A stretch of 64,000 nucleotides of DNA from an uncultured Nioella sp. (GCA_947498125.1 CANMJH010000004.1:1-64000); one strand, 5' to 3'. Positions 1 through 8,425 are shown, counted from the first letter of the stretch. Numbers and translations: made by a program. The notes: a model not told the origin generated them from the sequence alone.

Positions 1-5
1 AATCT

Positions 6-47
6 TTAAGCCTCGCCCCCCTCCCTCCCGTCCCAAGCGAGGCTTAA
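6..47. other. 11-bp stem-loop at window edge
   Basis: An 11-bp perfect inverted repeat (TTAAGCCTCGC at 6-16 pairs with 37-47) encloses a 20-base loop made almost only of C and T. No T-run follows directly. It may be the 3' end of an RNA or a processing/terminator structure belonging to a gene left of the window. I cannot assign it. Confidence 0.4.
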
Positions 48-64
48 CCCAAGTTGCGGTGTGA

Positions 65-112
65 AAGCCGGCCCCCAAGCAGAGATATCTGCAAAAGGGG
101 GCCGGCTTTTTT
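65..112 (+). terminator. Rho-independent terminator, two-storey stem
   Basis: The arm AAGCCGGCCCCC (65-76) pairs with 97-108. An inner hairpin GCAGA-gata-TCTGC lies at 79-92, and a run of six T ends at 112. It fits the end of a plus-strand gene left of the window. Because the outer arm begins with A residues, it may also stop minus-strand transcripts from the MaoC-like gene. Confidence 0.75.
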
Positions 113-170
113 CGTGGGGGATAGAAACATTAGGGGCGCATGCGGGGGCGCTGACGAATGCTAAAAGTGG

Positions 171-635
171 TCAGTCGAACTTGCGGCTCGGCGCTAGTAC
201 CACGGCCTCGCCCTTCAGAACGGGCTTGCCATCAATTGTGCAGGTGGTTTTCATCGTGACCTTACGCTTGGCTACATCCATGTCCACGACTTCAACTTCG
301 GCGCGGACCATGTCGCCTGGGCGAACTGGGGCCAAGAACTTCAAGGATTGGCCGAGATAGACAGTTCCATGGCCGGGCAATTGTTCGCCAATGACCGCCG
401 AGATCAGTCCCGCCGTCAGCATGCCATGCGCGATACGGCCCTCAAAGATCGTGTCCTGCGCATAGTCGTCATCCAGATGAACGGGGTTCCTGTCGGTCGA
501 AACTTCGGCAAAAAGTTCGATATCGCGATCTGTCACCTGCTTATGCAAATGCCGGCACATGCCGATCTCGATATCCTCGATGCAAATCGTGCCACGTGGA
601 GAATTGTCCAACATATCGCGAATCCCGTCAGTCAT
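171..635 (-). CDS. MaoC-like (R)-specific enoyl-CoA hydratase
   Basis: A 154-aa single hot-dog-fold protein of the MaoC/PhaJ type. Such enzymes hydrate trans-2-enoyl-CoA to (R)-3-hydroxyacyl-CoA in the cytoplasm and can link beta-oxidation to polyhydroxyalkanoate or other acyl pathways. The hydratase-2 signature is visible: a D-x4-H pattern in DRNPVHLDD followed by GRIAHGML, then LKFLAPVRPGD in the second half. The length fits a one-domain PhaJ-like hydratase. The start at 635 has no strong ribosome site, and an in-frame ATG at 614 is possible. The substrate is not readable. The gene stands alone, with a HAD phosphatase on the same strand 90 bp upstream. Confidence 0.85.
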   Translation of the reverse strand: MTDGIRDMLDNSPRGTICIEDIEIGMCRHLHKQVTDRDIELFAEVSTDRNPVHLDDDYAQDTIFEGRIAHGMLTAGLISAVIGEQLPGHGTVYLGQSLKFLAPVRPGDMVRAEVEVVDMDVAKRKVTMKTTCTIDGKPVLKGEAVVLAPSRKFD

Positions 636-725
636 TTGAGGGAATATTTAGCGGAACTCGACGAATGCTGCAATGCAGAAGTAACAAAATTTTGCAATCA
701 CGTATAATCGTGGCAATAAAGTTAC

Positions 726-1598
726 CTACCGCAAGTGCCCGATTGAATAGGTTGCTGAGAGCTGTGTCTCTTGCAAATAGCGGTCCAACTTCTCTGGATC
801 GGGCTGATCTTCGGTGCCGGTTTCAGTACGGGCCAAACCGCCAGTTATGAAAAGAGCATCCGTGCCGTCGCCCAAGGCGCCTTGAATATCGGTGTGAATT
901 CCGTCTCCGACGGCTAAAACGCGTTCGGGTGCGCAATCAATACCAATTTGGGCCAGACGCATCCGTGCCAATGTGTAGATGGGCGCATGCGGTTTTCCGA
1001 AGTAAAGGCTTTCACCGCCCATTTCGGTATAAAGACGCGCCAATGCGCCAGCGCACCATTCGCGTGCTTCGCCGCGGTCCACCTGAATATCGGGGTTGGC
1101 ACAAAGCAGTTTCAATCCGCGTGCTTTTGCAGCCAAAAATTGGGGGCGATACACGTCAGGATCGGCCAACGGGTCAGTTGGACCGGTGCAGACAATGCCC
1201 TCAGCCTCATCAAGCGGGACGGGTGTGATCTGCGTGTCCTCTTCAACGATGTCCGGTTTCTCAAAAAATGCTTCTTCGTTTGGAGTGCCGATAAACCAGA
1301 CTTTTTCGCCAACCATACCGCGGTGCAAAGCAACGCGGGCGCTGTCACCAGAAGAGGCGATGCTATCCCAACAGTCGCGGGGAACACCGATTTCGGCCAA
1401 TTGCTCTTCAACTTGCGCGCGTGGACGAGGCGAATTTGTAAGCAAAAGTACGGTGCCGCCTTTGGCCTTAAAGGCTTGAAGCGCAGCAACTGCATCCGGA
1501 AATGCGGAAACGCCATTATGCAAACACCCCCACAAATCGCAAAGCAGGACGTCATAGCGATCGCTAATCTCGGCTAGGGATTGGATGATTTGGGTCAT
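726..1598 (-). CDS. HAD-superfamily subfamily IIA hydrolase
   Basis: A 290-aa HAD phosphatase of the NagD-like IIA type (the TIGR01459 group common in alphaproteobacteria). The nucleophile motif appears as LLCDLWGCLHNG; the second Asp of the usual DxD is replaced by W-G, as in this subgroup. Motif II is LLLTNSPRP, and motif IV is AVGDGIHTDIQGA near the C-terminus. These proteins dephosphorylate small metabolites, but the substrate is not known. I start at ATG 1598 because a GAGGC ribosome site precedes it; an in-frame ATG at 1637 lacks one. It is divergent from nothing and shares its strand with the MarR gene upstream. Confidence 0.85.
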   Translation of the reverse strand: MTQIIQSLAEISDRYDVLLCDLWGCLHNGVSAFPDAVAALQAFKAKGGTVLLLTNSPRPRAQVEEQLAEIGVPRDCWDSIASSGDSARVALHRGMVGEKVWFIGTPNEEAFFEKPDIVEEDTQITPVPLDEAEGIVCTGPTDPLADPDVYRPQFLAAKARGLKLLCANPDIQVDRGEAREWCAGALARLYTEMGGESLYFGKPHAPIYTLARMRLAQIGIDCAPERVLAVGDGIHTDIQGALGDGTDALFITGGLARTETGTEDQPDPEKLDRYLQETQLSATYSIGHLR

Positions 1599-1670
1599 GG
1601 CGTGCCTCAGTTTAAATGCGCTAAAAAATCCATACATGCTGCAATGCGGCGGGGGAAGGGCTTAGGGGTG

Positions 1671-2156
1671 TTACCCTTCGAAATCTTCAAGAAACCGCGT
1701 TAAAAGCGCATTCAGGGCGGCGCGTTCATCGTCCCTAAGACCGGCGACCAAACGGGTTTGATTTGCGGTATGGTCGGTCACTGCCTGATTAATACGCGTG
1801 AGGCCGTCGGGTGTCAGCCCAATCAAAACAGATCGCGCGTCATTTGGGTTTTTGACCCGTTCCGCCAGCCCTAATGTCACCAGTCTGTCAATGCGATTGG
1901 TCATGGTGCCCGAGGTAACCATTGTCCGGTCGAGCAGCGCGTTCGGGGACAGCCGATATGGATGACCGGCCCGGCGCAGCGTCGCAAGCAAATCAAAGCT
2001 GGCTCCGTTCAGTCCATGTTTTTCGAAAACTGCCGCCATTTCGGCACCAAGATGTTTTGACAGCCGCGAAAGACGCCCAATTAGGGCCATCGCCTCATGA
2101 TCGATGTCTGGGCGCTCGCGCCGCCATTCTGCAGATATGTCGTCCACCTTGTCCAT
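1671..2156 (-). CDS. MarR-family transcriptional regulator
   Basis: A 161-aa winged-helix regulator of the MarR family. Visible parts are an N-terminal dimerisation helix, a recognition-helix region (LSPNALLDRTMVTSGTMTNR), a wing with the family D-x-R-S signature (NPNDARSVLIGLTPDG), and a C-terminal dimer helix. It is divergent from a DMT exporter, and the 73 bp between the two starts carry two identical palindromes. The simplest reading is a repressor that controls both genes and releases when it binds an aromatic or toxic ligand. I chose ATG 2156 because an upstream ATG (2213) lies inside the operator. The ligand is unknown. Confidence 0.87.
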   Translation of the reverse strand: MDKVDDISAEWRRERPDIDHEAMALIGRLSRLSKHLGAEMAAVFEKHGLNGASFDLLATLRRAGHPYRLSPNALLDRTMVTSGTMTNRIDRLVTLGLAERVKNPNDARSVLIGLTPDGLTRINQAVTDHTANQTRLVAGLRDDERAALNALLTRFLEDFEG

Positions 2157-2178
2157 TTCCGCACAGAAGCGGGTGTTT

Positions 2179-2216
2179 ATCTTGACGTCAAGATTAATGT
2201 ATCTTGACGTCAAGAT
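2179..2216. promoter_or_regulatory. Two identical MarR-type operators
   Basis: The 16-bp palindrome ATCTTGACGTCAAGAT occurs twice, at 2179-2194 and 2201-2216. The centres are 22 bp apart, about two helical turns, so two dimers could bind the same face. The pair lies between the divergent MarR and DMT genes. The second copy is flanked by T and A, extending it to 18 bp. Assignment to the adjacent MarR protein is inference. Confidence 0.8.
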
Positions 2217-2229
2217 AAATGGAGATGAG

Positions 2230-3144
2230 ATGATGATGAATGTGAAGGATCTTGGTTTGACGGCCTTGGCGCCCTTGATCTGGGGATCAAGCTATATCGT
2301 AACGACTGAGTTGTTGGCCGAGCTGACGCCCATGTGGCTGGCGGCGCTTCGGGCGCTTCCGGCCGGGGTACTGCTTTTGGTTTTCGCGCGGCATTTGCCC
2401 AAAGGGATTTGGTGGGCAAAGATTGCAATCCTTGGCGCGCTAAATTTCTCGATTTTCTGGTCGCTGATGTTTGTTGCGGCCTATCGTTTGCCCGGCGGGG
2501 TGGCCGCGATCATGGGGGCGGTTCAACCTTTGTTGGTTGTGTTTATGGCCGCCGCCGTTTTGGGAAGCGCCATCCGCGCGATTTCGGTTGTCGCCGCGCT
2601 TTTCGGTCTTGTGGGTGTGGCTCTGTTGATCCTCTCTCCGGGGGCGGGGTTCGACCCGATAGGCGTCATCGCGGGCATTGGCGGCGCAATCAGTATGGGG
2701 TTAGGTTCGGTATTAACAAAAAAATGGCAACCGCCCGAGTCACTTTTGACCTTCACGGCGTGGCAGTTAACGGCAGGCGGCCTCCTTTTGTTGCCTTTTG
2801 CTGTTTTCTTTGAGCCCGCATTGCCGGTTTTGACCGCACAAAACTGGCTGGGCCTGATCTGGCTGGGTCTTATTGGCGCCGCGCTGACTTACGTACTGTG
2901 GTTTCGCGGTCTGACACGGTTGGAACCCGCATTGGTCGCCCCGCTCGGATTTCTAAGCCCGCTTGCCGCCATCGTTTTAGGATGGGCGATTTTGGGCGAG
3001 GCGCTTAGTGCCATACAAATCATCGGCGGGGGTGTCGTGCTTGGTTCAGTGCTGCTTGCGCAAGTGGCGGGGAAGGGCGGGCCCGCCCGCCCACCCCTTT
3101 TTCGGGGCTTTGCCCCGGACCCCAAATTGGGTTCCCCAAGGTAG
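2230..3144 (+). CDS. EamA/DMT-family exporter
   Basis: A 304-aa inner-membrane transporter with about ten hydrophobic helices in two EamA repeats, the usual DMT-exporter architecture. It starts at one of three consecutive ATG codons (2230, 2233, 2236) behind GGAGATGAG. It is divergent from a MarR regulator with twin operators, which suggests substrate-inducible efflux of a small molecule or metabolite. The last ~23 residues are unlike a DMT tail (Gly/Pro/Arg-rich). They are encoded by a palindromic REP-like element (3075-3117), so the original stop may have lain near 3070. The substrate is unknown. Confidence 0.85.
   Translation: MMMNVKDLGLTALAPLIWGSSYIVTTELLAELTPMWLAALRALPAGVLLLVFARHLPKGIWWAKIAILGALNFSIFWSLMFVAAYRLPGGVAAIMGAVQPLLVVFMAAAVLGSAIRAISVVAALFGLVGVALLILSPGAGFDPIGVIAGIGGAISMGLGSVLTKKWQPPESLLTFTAWQLTAGGLLLLPFAVFFEPALPVLTAQNWLGLIWLGLIGAALTYVLWFRGLTRLEPALVAPLGFLSPLAAIVLGWAILGEALSAIQIIGGGVVLGSVLLAQVAGKGGPARPPLFRGFAPDPKLGSPR
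3075..3117. repeat. REP-like palindromic pair inside DMT 3' end
   Basis: A perfect 14-bp palindrome GGGCGGGCCCGCCC (3075-3088) is followed by a hairpin CGGGGC-TTT-GCCCCG (3103-3117) and then GGACCCC. The layout of two G/C-only stems resembles the element at 58398-58448 and the GC-rich extragenic palindromes common in Rhodobacteraceae genomes. Here it is translated as the C-terminus of the DMT protein. Confidence 0.55.
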
Positions 3145-3152
3145 GACCGCAT

Positions 3153-3767
3153 TTAGGCGGCTGGGCGGCGCATCAGCCAATAAGGCGCTGCGGTCAGCGG
3201 TTCAAAAAGCTCGGCGGCGACCTCAAATCCCATCCGGGAATAAAACGACATGTTCCGCGGCGTGAACGTTTCGAGGTAACTTGCGCACCCGCTATCGTCG
3301 GCGCTTTGAAGAATAGGCGCGATAAGCGGGCCGCCAAGGCCTTGCCCTTGGGCGGCGGGCGCGACGCCGAGAATGGAAAGATACCAATCATCGCCTGTGA
3401 TAAAGGGCGAGGCGGCTTTGGACATGGATGTGCTGATCTTTTGATAGGCCGCACTGCATGCCGCGCCCATGTCTTGATTAATCATAGACAACTTGGCGAC
3501 ATGCTTTTGACGTGCTTGTTTGGCGTCCAAGGGCAGGGACCAAATACACACGCCCGACACTTTATCGGCCGTTTTATTGACACGGCCAAAGCGCTCGGCC
3601 TCGGTGATAGAGTGATCGTAATATCGCAGCATGGCCAATTTGGCGTCCAAGGACGGTTCGACGAGCGCTTCCATCTTGGCGTAATACGCATCCGGCCTCA
3701 GCGCATGAAACAGCGCTTCGGCCAGTTCTGGATGGGAAAGATCAGCGGTGGGACCTGCATCTTGCAT
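3153..3767 (-). CDS. GNAT-family N-acetyltransferase
   Basis: A 204-aa protein with a C-terminal GNAT fold. The core strand and acetyl-CoA loop read WYLSILGVAPAAQGQGLG, matching the family pattern V-x-P-x-x-Q-G-x-G-x-G. It is followed by a helix, the strand SYLETFTPRN and FYSRMGFEV, the typical GNAT beta6-alpha4 end. Such enzymes transfer an acetyl group to an amine; the acceptor cannot be read. The N-terminal 90 residues are less conserved and include a helical region. It ends 8 bp from the convergent DMT gene and begins 3 bp after the exported protein gene at 3771-4289, so co-transcription with that gene is likely. Confidence 0.85.
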   Translation of the reverse strand: MQDAGPTADLSHPELAEALFHALRPDAYYAKMEALVEPSLDAKLAMLRYYDHSITEAERFGRVNKTADKVSGVCIWSLPLDAKQARQKHVAKLSMINQDMGAACSAAYQKISTSMSKAASPFITGDDWYLSILGVAPAAQGQGLGGPLIAPILQSADDSGCASYLETFTPRNMSFYSRMGFEVAAELFEPLTAAPYWLMRRPAA

Positions 3768-3770
3768 TGA

Positions 3771-4289
3771 TCAGCGGAAAATGCATACGCCGCCGCCCCA
3801 GAGATATCCGACGCTTTGCCCGTCCTCGGATAAAAGGCCAAAGACGCCGCCCGCCTCAAACTCCACTCCCAATGTGGAATCAAAAAACGCAACGCCGGGC
3901 ATGGTTTCCAAGGCGCCCCGCGCAAGGCCGAGAGCCAGCCCCTCGGGTGTCGTCAATTCTGTACCGGGAAGAAATGACCAGCCGATCAGGCGATCGTCTT
4001 GGAATACAAGGCTGAGGTCATTGCCAACTTCAGCGGTAATGACGGGCCCAAGCGGGCATTCGCTTTGCAACCAGATTTCAGGCTGGGCGGGGATTGCCGT
4101 GTAAAGCGTGTACATCACCTGATGGAAGGGCGCGCCGAAGGGCAGGTCAATGCCGGCACTGCCGTCATAAGCTAGCAAGGAAATGCCCGTTGCCGATGGG
4201 GTAACCTGATCACCGGCAGAGGGGTAATAGGGATCTGCTAGTGCGAAGGGTGTGGTTGCCAAAAGGGCAAGGAGTGTTGCGCGGATCAT
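3771..4289 (-). CDS. Exported protein of unknown function
   Basis: A 172-aa protein I do not recognise. The N-terminus is a clear Sec signal peptide (MIRATLLALLATTPFALA, cleavage expected after A-L-A), so it should be periplasmic. The mature part contains few Cys and no obvious catalytic motif. It is rich in Gly, Leu and acidic residues. ATG 4289 is chosen because GGGAGG sits directly upstream; an in-frame ATG at 4346 lacks one. It is followed closely by the GNAT gene on the same strand and preceded by the ppaC terminator, so it probably has its own promoter or depends on read-through. Confidence 0.7.
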   Translation of the reverse strand: MIRATLLALLATTPFALADPYYPSAGDQVTPSATGISLLAYDGSAGIDLPFGAPFHQVMYTLYTAIPAQPEIWLQSECPLGPVITAEVGNDLSLVFQDDRLIGWSFLPGTELTTPEGLALGLARGALETMPGVAFFDSTLGVEFEAGGVFGLLSEDGQSVGYLWGGGVCIFR

Positions 4290-4340
4290 GAATACCTCCC
4301 GTATACAGATGCGATCTGAGTTCATTTCTTGGGGTAGGGG

Positions 4341-4380
4341 CCGCAAAAAGCAAGAGGCGCCCTGAAAAGGACGCCTCTTA
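4341..4380 (-). terminator. Terminator after ppaC
   Basis: AAGAGGCG (4352-4359) pairs with CGCCTCTT (4372-4379). Read on the minus strand the stem is followed by GCTTTTTGC. It lies 24 bp past the ppaC stop and separates ppaC from the exported protein gene. Confidence 0.75.
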
Positions 4381-4403
4381 CCTTTAGGTATTTCTTAAGC
4401 TGA

Positions 4404-5324
4404 TCAGAGCGCCAGATTTGGAATAATCTGTTTTTTGCGGCTCATGATGCCAGGCAGGACGACGCTGTCGCCGGAAACAGTTGCGCCGAAGCTTTTCTCG
4501 GCCACGGTTTTCACAAGATCATTGGGGACCAGCAGCGTGGCTTCTTCGTTCAGGATGTCGATGATGAACAGCAGAACCTGATCGACGCCGTCTTCTTTGG
4601 CAACGGCGGGCATCGAAGACATCAGGCTGGCCTGACGGTCAAGTACAACGGCAGGTGCGGTGGTTTCCAGAACTGACACGCGGAACTTGGTGCCTTCTAC
4701 TTCGTAGGCTTTGCTGTCCATGCGGATCAGTTCGGCGTCAGAGAAGCTGGACACATCAGATTTCGCGGCGAACATTTCGGCGGCGTATTCGGAGATGTTG
4801 ATGCCCAGATCAGCGGCCAGTGCTTCCACCACTTCGCGGTCGTGGTCGGTGGTGGTGGGGCTGCGGAATTCAAGCGTGTCAGACAGAATGCAAGATAGCG
4901 CCGCGCCTTTGATGGCTTCTGGCATTTTGGCCGCGTCGTCACCCATCAGGTCGACCATGATCGTCGCCGTACAGGCCAGAGGGCGGATCGTGATATCGAT
5001 GGGACCTTTGGTTTCCAGGCCGCCAACCAGCTTGTGGTGGTCGATGATCGCGGTGATGTCGGCGTCGTTGATGGCGTCGGGCAGTTCGGCCGGGTTGTTG
5101 GTGTCGATAATCACAACCGGCTGATCGGCCTCTACCGTGTCAATAATGCGGGGTTTGGGCAGGCTCCAGCGCTCGAGAACGAAAGCGGCTTCGGTGTTGG
5201 GTTCGCCCAAAAGAACGGCTTCGGCTTCGGTGCCTTTGATTTCGCTGAGATACCAAGCCCAAATAATTGCAGAGCCAGTGGAATCGGTGTCAGGGGATTT
5301 GTGCCCAAAAACGAGTGTGGTCAT
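4404..5324 (-). CDS. ppaC: Manganese-dependent inorganic pyrophosphatase
   Basis: A 306-aa family II (DHH/DHHA2) pyrophosphatase. It hydrolyses PPi to two phosphates in the cytoplasm and so pulls biosynthetic reactions forward. Metal-site motifs are visible in order: GHKSPDTDS at the N-terminus, VIIDTN, and IIDHH about residue 95, with a C-terminal DHHA2 domain ending in the substrate-binding SRKKQ motif. The length matches the family. I start at 5324: the sequence GGAAGAGATC before it is a good ribosome site and overlaps the codons that would start a protein at 5336. It is monocistronic, with a terminator behind it. Confidence 0.95.
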   Translation of the reverse strand: MTTLVFGHKSPDTDSTGSAIIWAWYLSEIKGTEAEAVLLGEPNTEAAFVLERWSLPKPRIIDTVEADQPVVIIDTNNPAELPDAINDADITAIIDHHKLVGGLETKGPIDITIRPLACTATIMVDLMGDDAAKMPEAIKGAALSCILSDTLEFRSPTTTDHDREVVEALAADLGINISEYAAEMFAAKSDVSSFSDAELIRMDSKAYEVEGTKFRVSVLETTAPAVVLDRQASLMSSMPAVAKEDGVDQVLLFIIDILNEEATLLVPNDLVKTVAEKSFGATVSGDSVVLPGIMSRKKQIIPNLAL

Positions 5325-5431
5325 GATCTCTTCCATCCAGATAATAGATTGCTTGCTCGCCTCTTAGCGCGTGCAGCATGACTTGTCAGCCGTCAGTTCT
5401 GCCGCAGCGCTATGCAAGCAGGGAATGGGGC

Positions 5432-6769
5432 CTATTCTGAGGTCATGAGCCGTGCCTGCAGGCGTCTGGCGATCCATGCGGCGAGGCGTTTGAGGCCGAC
5501 GCCGGTGCGGAACTCGAACTCTTCAAAATGGAAATCACGTGCGCTGACACCGTGTAAACCAAGCCCCTTGATAAGGGCCCGGCGCAATCCCGCGGGGCCG
5601 CAGAACCAGATCTTCATCGGGCCGCCCGCAGCATCTGCGATATGTTCGGGTGTCAGGCGCTCGCCTTGCGAGCTGTCCATAAGATGAAGCGTCAGGTTGC
5701 TAAAAGATGCAGCGATGGCTTCGATCCGGTCGAGCTGAGGGGCTTCATCACGGTTCCTGATTGACCAGAAGAGATGAACGGGCGCGTCTGGATTCGTTTC
5801 CAGCGCTTCCGCCCAGGCCAGAAATGGCGTGATCCCGATGCCGCCAGCAACCCAGATCTCGGCCTTTGCCTTGGGCGTGCGGCGCGTAAATCGGCCAAAT
5901 GGGCCTTGGACATTTACGTCAGCACCGTTCTCAAGATCTCGAGCCAGACGGTAGGTGTAATCACCGAGCGGTTTCACGGTAATTTGCAGGCTGCCATCTG
6001 CACCTGCTGGTGCGGAAAGCGAATAGGGGTGTGGCTCTGCCAGTCCCGGCGCGCCAAAGCTGAAGACCGCGAATTGACCGGGTTGCGCTTTCAGGCTGCG
6101 CTTCTTTGGCGTCATCGTGATCTCTGTCGCGCCGCCGGTTTTGCGCAGGGCGCTGACCTCATATCGATAGGTGGGCCGAAGCGCGTTTGGCAAAAGTGTG
6201 AAGACGTATGCCGCAACGCCGACAAGACAAAAGACGGTGACATAAAGCCCGAGGGGCGAGCTTTCCTCGAACGGCTTAAGAATAAAGAAATAGTGGAAGA
6301 ACCCGGCGATGAAAAAACCGCCCATCGCTTTATGTGTCCATTTCCACAAGTGATACGGGACGAAGGTCGCCACAGAGATGACAACAAGGATCAGCAGGCC
6401 ATAAAGGCTAAGCTCTCCCAAGGTTTCGGCGAGTTCAGACAGCACGGTATCGCGGCCCATGCCCCGCATTTCGGCATCAATCGTATCGTGCAGCAAAATC
6501 GCCAGCATTGCGATGATCCCGGTCCATTTATGCAAGACATACACACGATCAATCGGGCCCATGATGGCCTCAACACCCGGCAATCTTGTCGCCATAATCT
6601 GCGCCCACGCCATCAAGATCAGGGCGAGCACACCAAGGTATTGGCTGAAAAGAGCGCCTGACAGTGCAACGTCAGGCAAAGTTACGAAAAGCCATGCAGG
6701 GATGAGCGCAGAGGCGATGATCAGGATAAGGCCGATTGGGGACATAAGAAGCGTAGAATTCCGTGGCAA
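5432..6769 (-). CDS. Ferric-reductase-like transmembrane flavoprotein
   Basis: A 445-aa membrane oxidoreductase. Residues 1-200 form about six helices of a ferric-reductase/NADPH-oxidase-like heme domain, with candidate heme ligands H80, H94, H140, H146 and H159. The rest is a ferredoxin-NADP reductase module: FAD loop HPYSLSAP, nucleotide loop AGGIGITPF and C-terminal FCGPAGLRRAL. It should move electrons from NAD(P)H through FAD and heme across the inner membrane. The acceptor may be Fe(III), oxygen or another periplasmic compound. The start may instead be ATG 6745 (MSPIGL); neither has a strong ribosome site. No iron-uptake gene is adjacent. Confidence 0.85.
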   Translation of the reverse strand: MPRNSTLLMSPIGLILIIASALIPAWLFVTLPDVALSGALFSQYLGVLALILMAWAQIMATRLPGVEAIMGPIDRVYVLHKWTGIIAMLAILLHDTIDAEMRGMGRDTVLSELAETLGELSLYGLLILVVISVATFVPYHLWKWTHKAMGGFFIAGFFHYFFILKPFEESSPLGLYVTVFCLVGVAAYVFTLLPNALRPTYRYEVSALRKTGGATEITMTPKKRSLKAQPGQFAVFSFGAPGLAEPHPYSLSAPAGADGSLQITVKPLGDYTYRLARDLENGADVNVQGPFGRFTRRTPKAKAEIWVAGGIGITPFLAWAEALETNPDAPVHLFWSIRNRDEAPQLDRIEAIAASFSNLTLHLMDSSQGERLTPEHIADAAGGPMKIWFCGPAGLRRALIKGLGLHGVSARDFHFEEFEFRTGVGLKRLAAWIARRLQARLMTSE

Positions 6770-6839
6770 TTAGGCTGAGGTTTTCCCTCCTTTGCCACAA
6801 AGCCGACATCGGCGCCATAGACCGATTGTTTAGGCGGCC

Positions 6840-8135
6840 CTAAACTGCCTTTGGCAGTGCGCGATGACCGGCAGGGCCAAGTTTCAGGTTGATGCCATTG
6901 CGCAAATCCCTGCGCCGCAAAAGCGGGCGCACGCGGGTCGGACTAACCGGAAGGATGTTATTGCGGATCGCCCGGCGCAATACCGGGTCTGATTTCAACG
7001 CTTCTGGGCCGGTATAGAGCGTTTCCGTCCAAAGCCCGTCAGACTTGATCAAATGATGCTCGGCCAACACAAGGTGATAATAGCGCACGCCCGCCCGCCG
7101 GGCGCCCGCGAAATGGGCCAGCTCAAGCTCGGTCGCAATGTGTTTGGCACGGATCAGGTATTCGGCTTTGTTGTCTAGATTATGCGCAAGCATCCCATGC
7201 TGTGGTGAGACAAGCATCGGTCTGCGGGGCATGTCGGGCCCAAAGGCGTTTTTGCGGATGCGGACAGGGCGCAGGTTTTCTTCGCGAAGCAGTTCGGCTT
7301 GTGTGAAATCTGTATAGAGCGCCAGAAGGATGGGTTGCGCCCCACTATCACGCGTTAAGACCAAATCGCCTGCCTTTAAGTCCTCAACCGCGCACGGACC
7401 GCCGGGGGTTTCAATTTGCGCGCCTTCGGTAAAGCAAACCACGCCATATGGGTTTTCGGGTCGGGCTTCATCCTCGTTATTGACGATGCGGCTGAGGATT
7501 TCATCTTCGGTGACAGAGCTGTCCCAATAATATGTGAAGTCCAGCGTCAGGCTGTCATCTGGGTAGCCATCAAATGTCAAAATCCAGATCTGTGGATCGG
7601 CCGTGGCGGTCAGGGTGACGTCGGCGGGGTCGACATCTCCGATGTGAATATAGTCGTCAACGGGGCTCCATCCCATCGCAGTGTCGTTGCCTCCGCCGGG
7701 ATCAAAGGCGATCGTGTCATTGCCGCCGTAATACTCACCCATCTCGATGGAATCGTCGCCAGCGCCGCCATCGGCATAGTCGCTGCCTTCCGCGATAATG
7801 GTGTCATCGCCCGCGCCACCAAACTGCGTGTCCGAGCCAGACCCGCCATCCAGCGAGTCATTGCCGTCGCCGCCTGACATGATGTCATCGCCGCTTTTGC
7901 CAGTCAGCGTATCAGCGCCCGACCCGCCATCCAGCTGATCATCTTGCGACCCGCCGTCTAGCTGATCTTCTCCATCGCCGCCCTCAAGAGTGTCCTTGCC
8001 TGACGCGCCTTTCAGCGTATCGTCACCCGCGTCGCCAACCAGCGAGTCATCACCCGATGCGCCATTTATCAGCTCATCATCGCCTGTGCCGACGATGGTA
8101 TCGTCTTGCCAATTTCCGTTGAGAGTAGAGGGCAT
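6840..8135 (-). CDS. RTX-repeat protein with C-terminal Hint domain
   Basis: A 431-aa secreted-type protein. Residues ~10-150 are Asp/Gly-rich nonapeptide repeats of the hemolysin type (GGxGxDxLx), which bind calcium outside the cell. Residues ~160-230 form a short beta-rich linker. From about residue 234 (CFTEG) a Hint domain follows, of the Hint_2 type abundant in Rhodobacteraceae, with the block SPQHGMLA typical of the group. Hint domains splice or cleave the chain at the N-terminal Cys, so the RTX part may be released or joined to another molecule. There is no Sec signal; RTX proteins usually leave by type I secretion, but no ABC exporter is nearby. Confidence 0.85.
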   Translation of the reverse strand: MPSTLNGNWQDDTIVGTGDDELINGASGDDSLVGDAGDDTLKGASGKDTLEGGDGEDQLDGGSQDDQLDGGSGADTLTGKSGDDIMSGGDGNDSLDGGSGSDTQFGGAGDDTIIAEGSDYADGGAGDDSIEMGEYYGGNDTIAFDPGGGNDTAMGWSPVDDYIHIGDVDPADVTLTATADPQIWILTFDGYPDDSLTLDFTYYWDSSVTEDEILSRIVNNEDEARPENPYGVVCFTEGAQIETPGGPCAVEDLKAGDLVLTRDSGAQPILLALYTDFTQAELLREENLRPVRIRKNAFGPDMPRRPMLVSPQHGMLAHNLDNKAEYLIRAKHIATELELAHFAGARRAGVRYYHLVLAEHHLIKSDGLWTETLYTGPEALKSDPVLRRAIRNNILPVSPTRVRPLLRRRDLRNGINLKLGPAGHRALPKAV

Positions 8136-8389
8136 GTGAGCACCAATAAAACGTTACAAATATCAATCTCGTTACACCTGAAATAGTAGCCAATTTTTAT
8201 CAGGTCTCAAACCTATTGATGGGAAGGCGCGGTGTTTGGGCGGATTTTCTCAAAACGCGCTATGGGCCGTGCGGGTTTCGCACGTTACATTCCATTTCTT
8301 GTCCCCGTTTTCACGTATCAAAGACAGCCTATTGGCCCTTCCATCAATGCGCTTCGCAAAAAAGCATCAGATTTTCTCAATCGATCTCG
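8136..8389. other. Intergenic region before groES
   Basis: About 250 bp between the RTX-Hint start and the groESL promoter. It is AT-richer than its neighbours. It should hold the promoter of the Hint gene on the minus strand, but I see no confident boxes. A 77-codon open frame (8216-8449) has no ribosome site and runs into CIRCE. Confidence 0.4.
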
Positions 8390-8418
8390 TTGACTCGGGC
8401 TGGTCAGTTCCCTATCTA
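8390..8418 (+). promoter_or_regulatory. Sigma70-type promoter of groESL
   Basis: TTGACT (8390-8395) and TATCTA (8413-8418) are separated by exactly 17 bp. The expected transcription start falls at the left edge of the CIRCE element, the normal arrangement for HrcA repression. Confidence 0.7.
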
Positions 8419-8425
8419 CGCTTCG

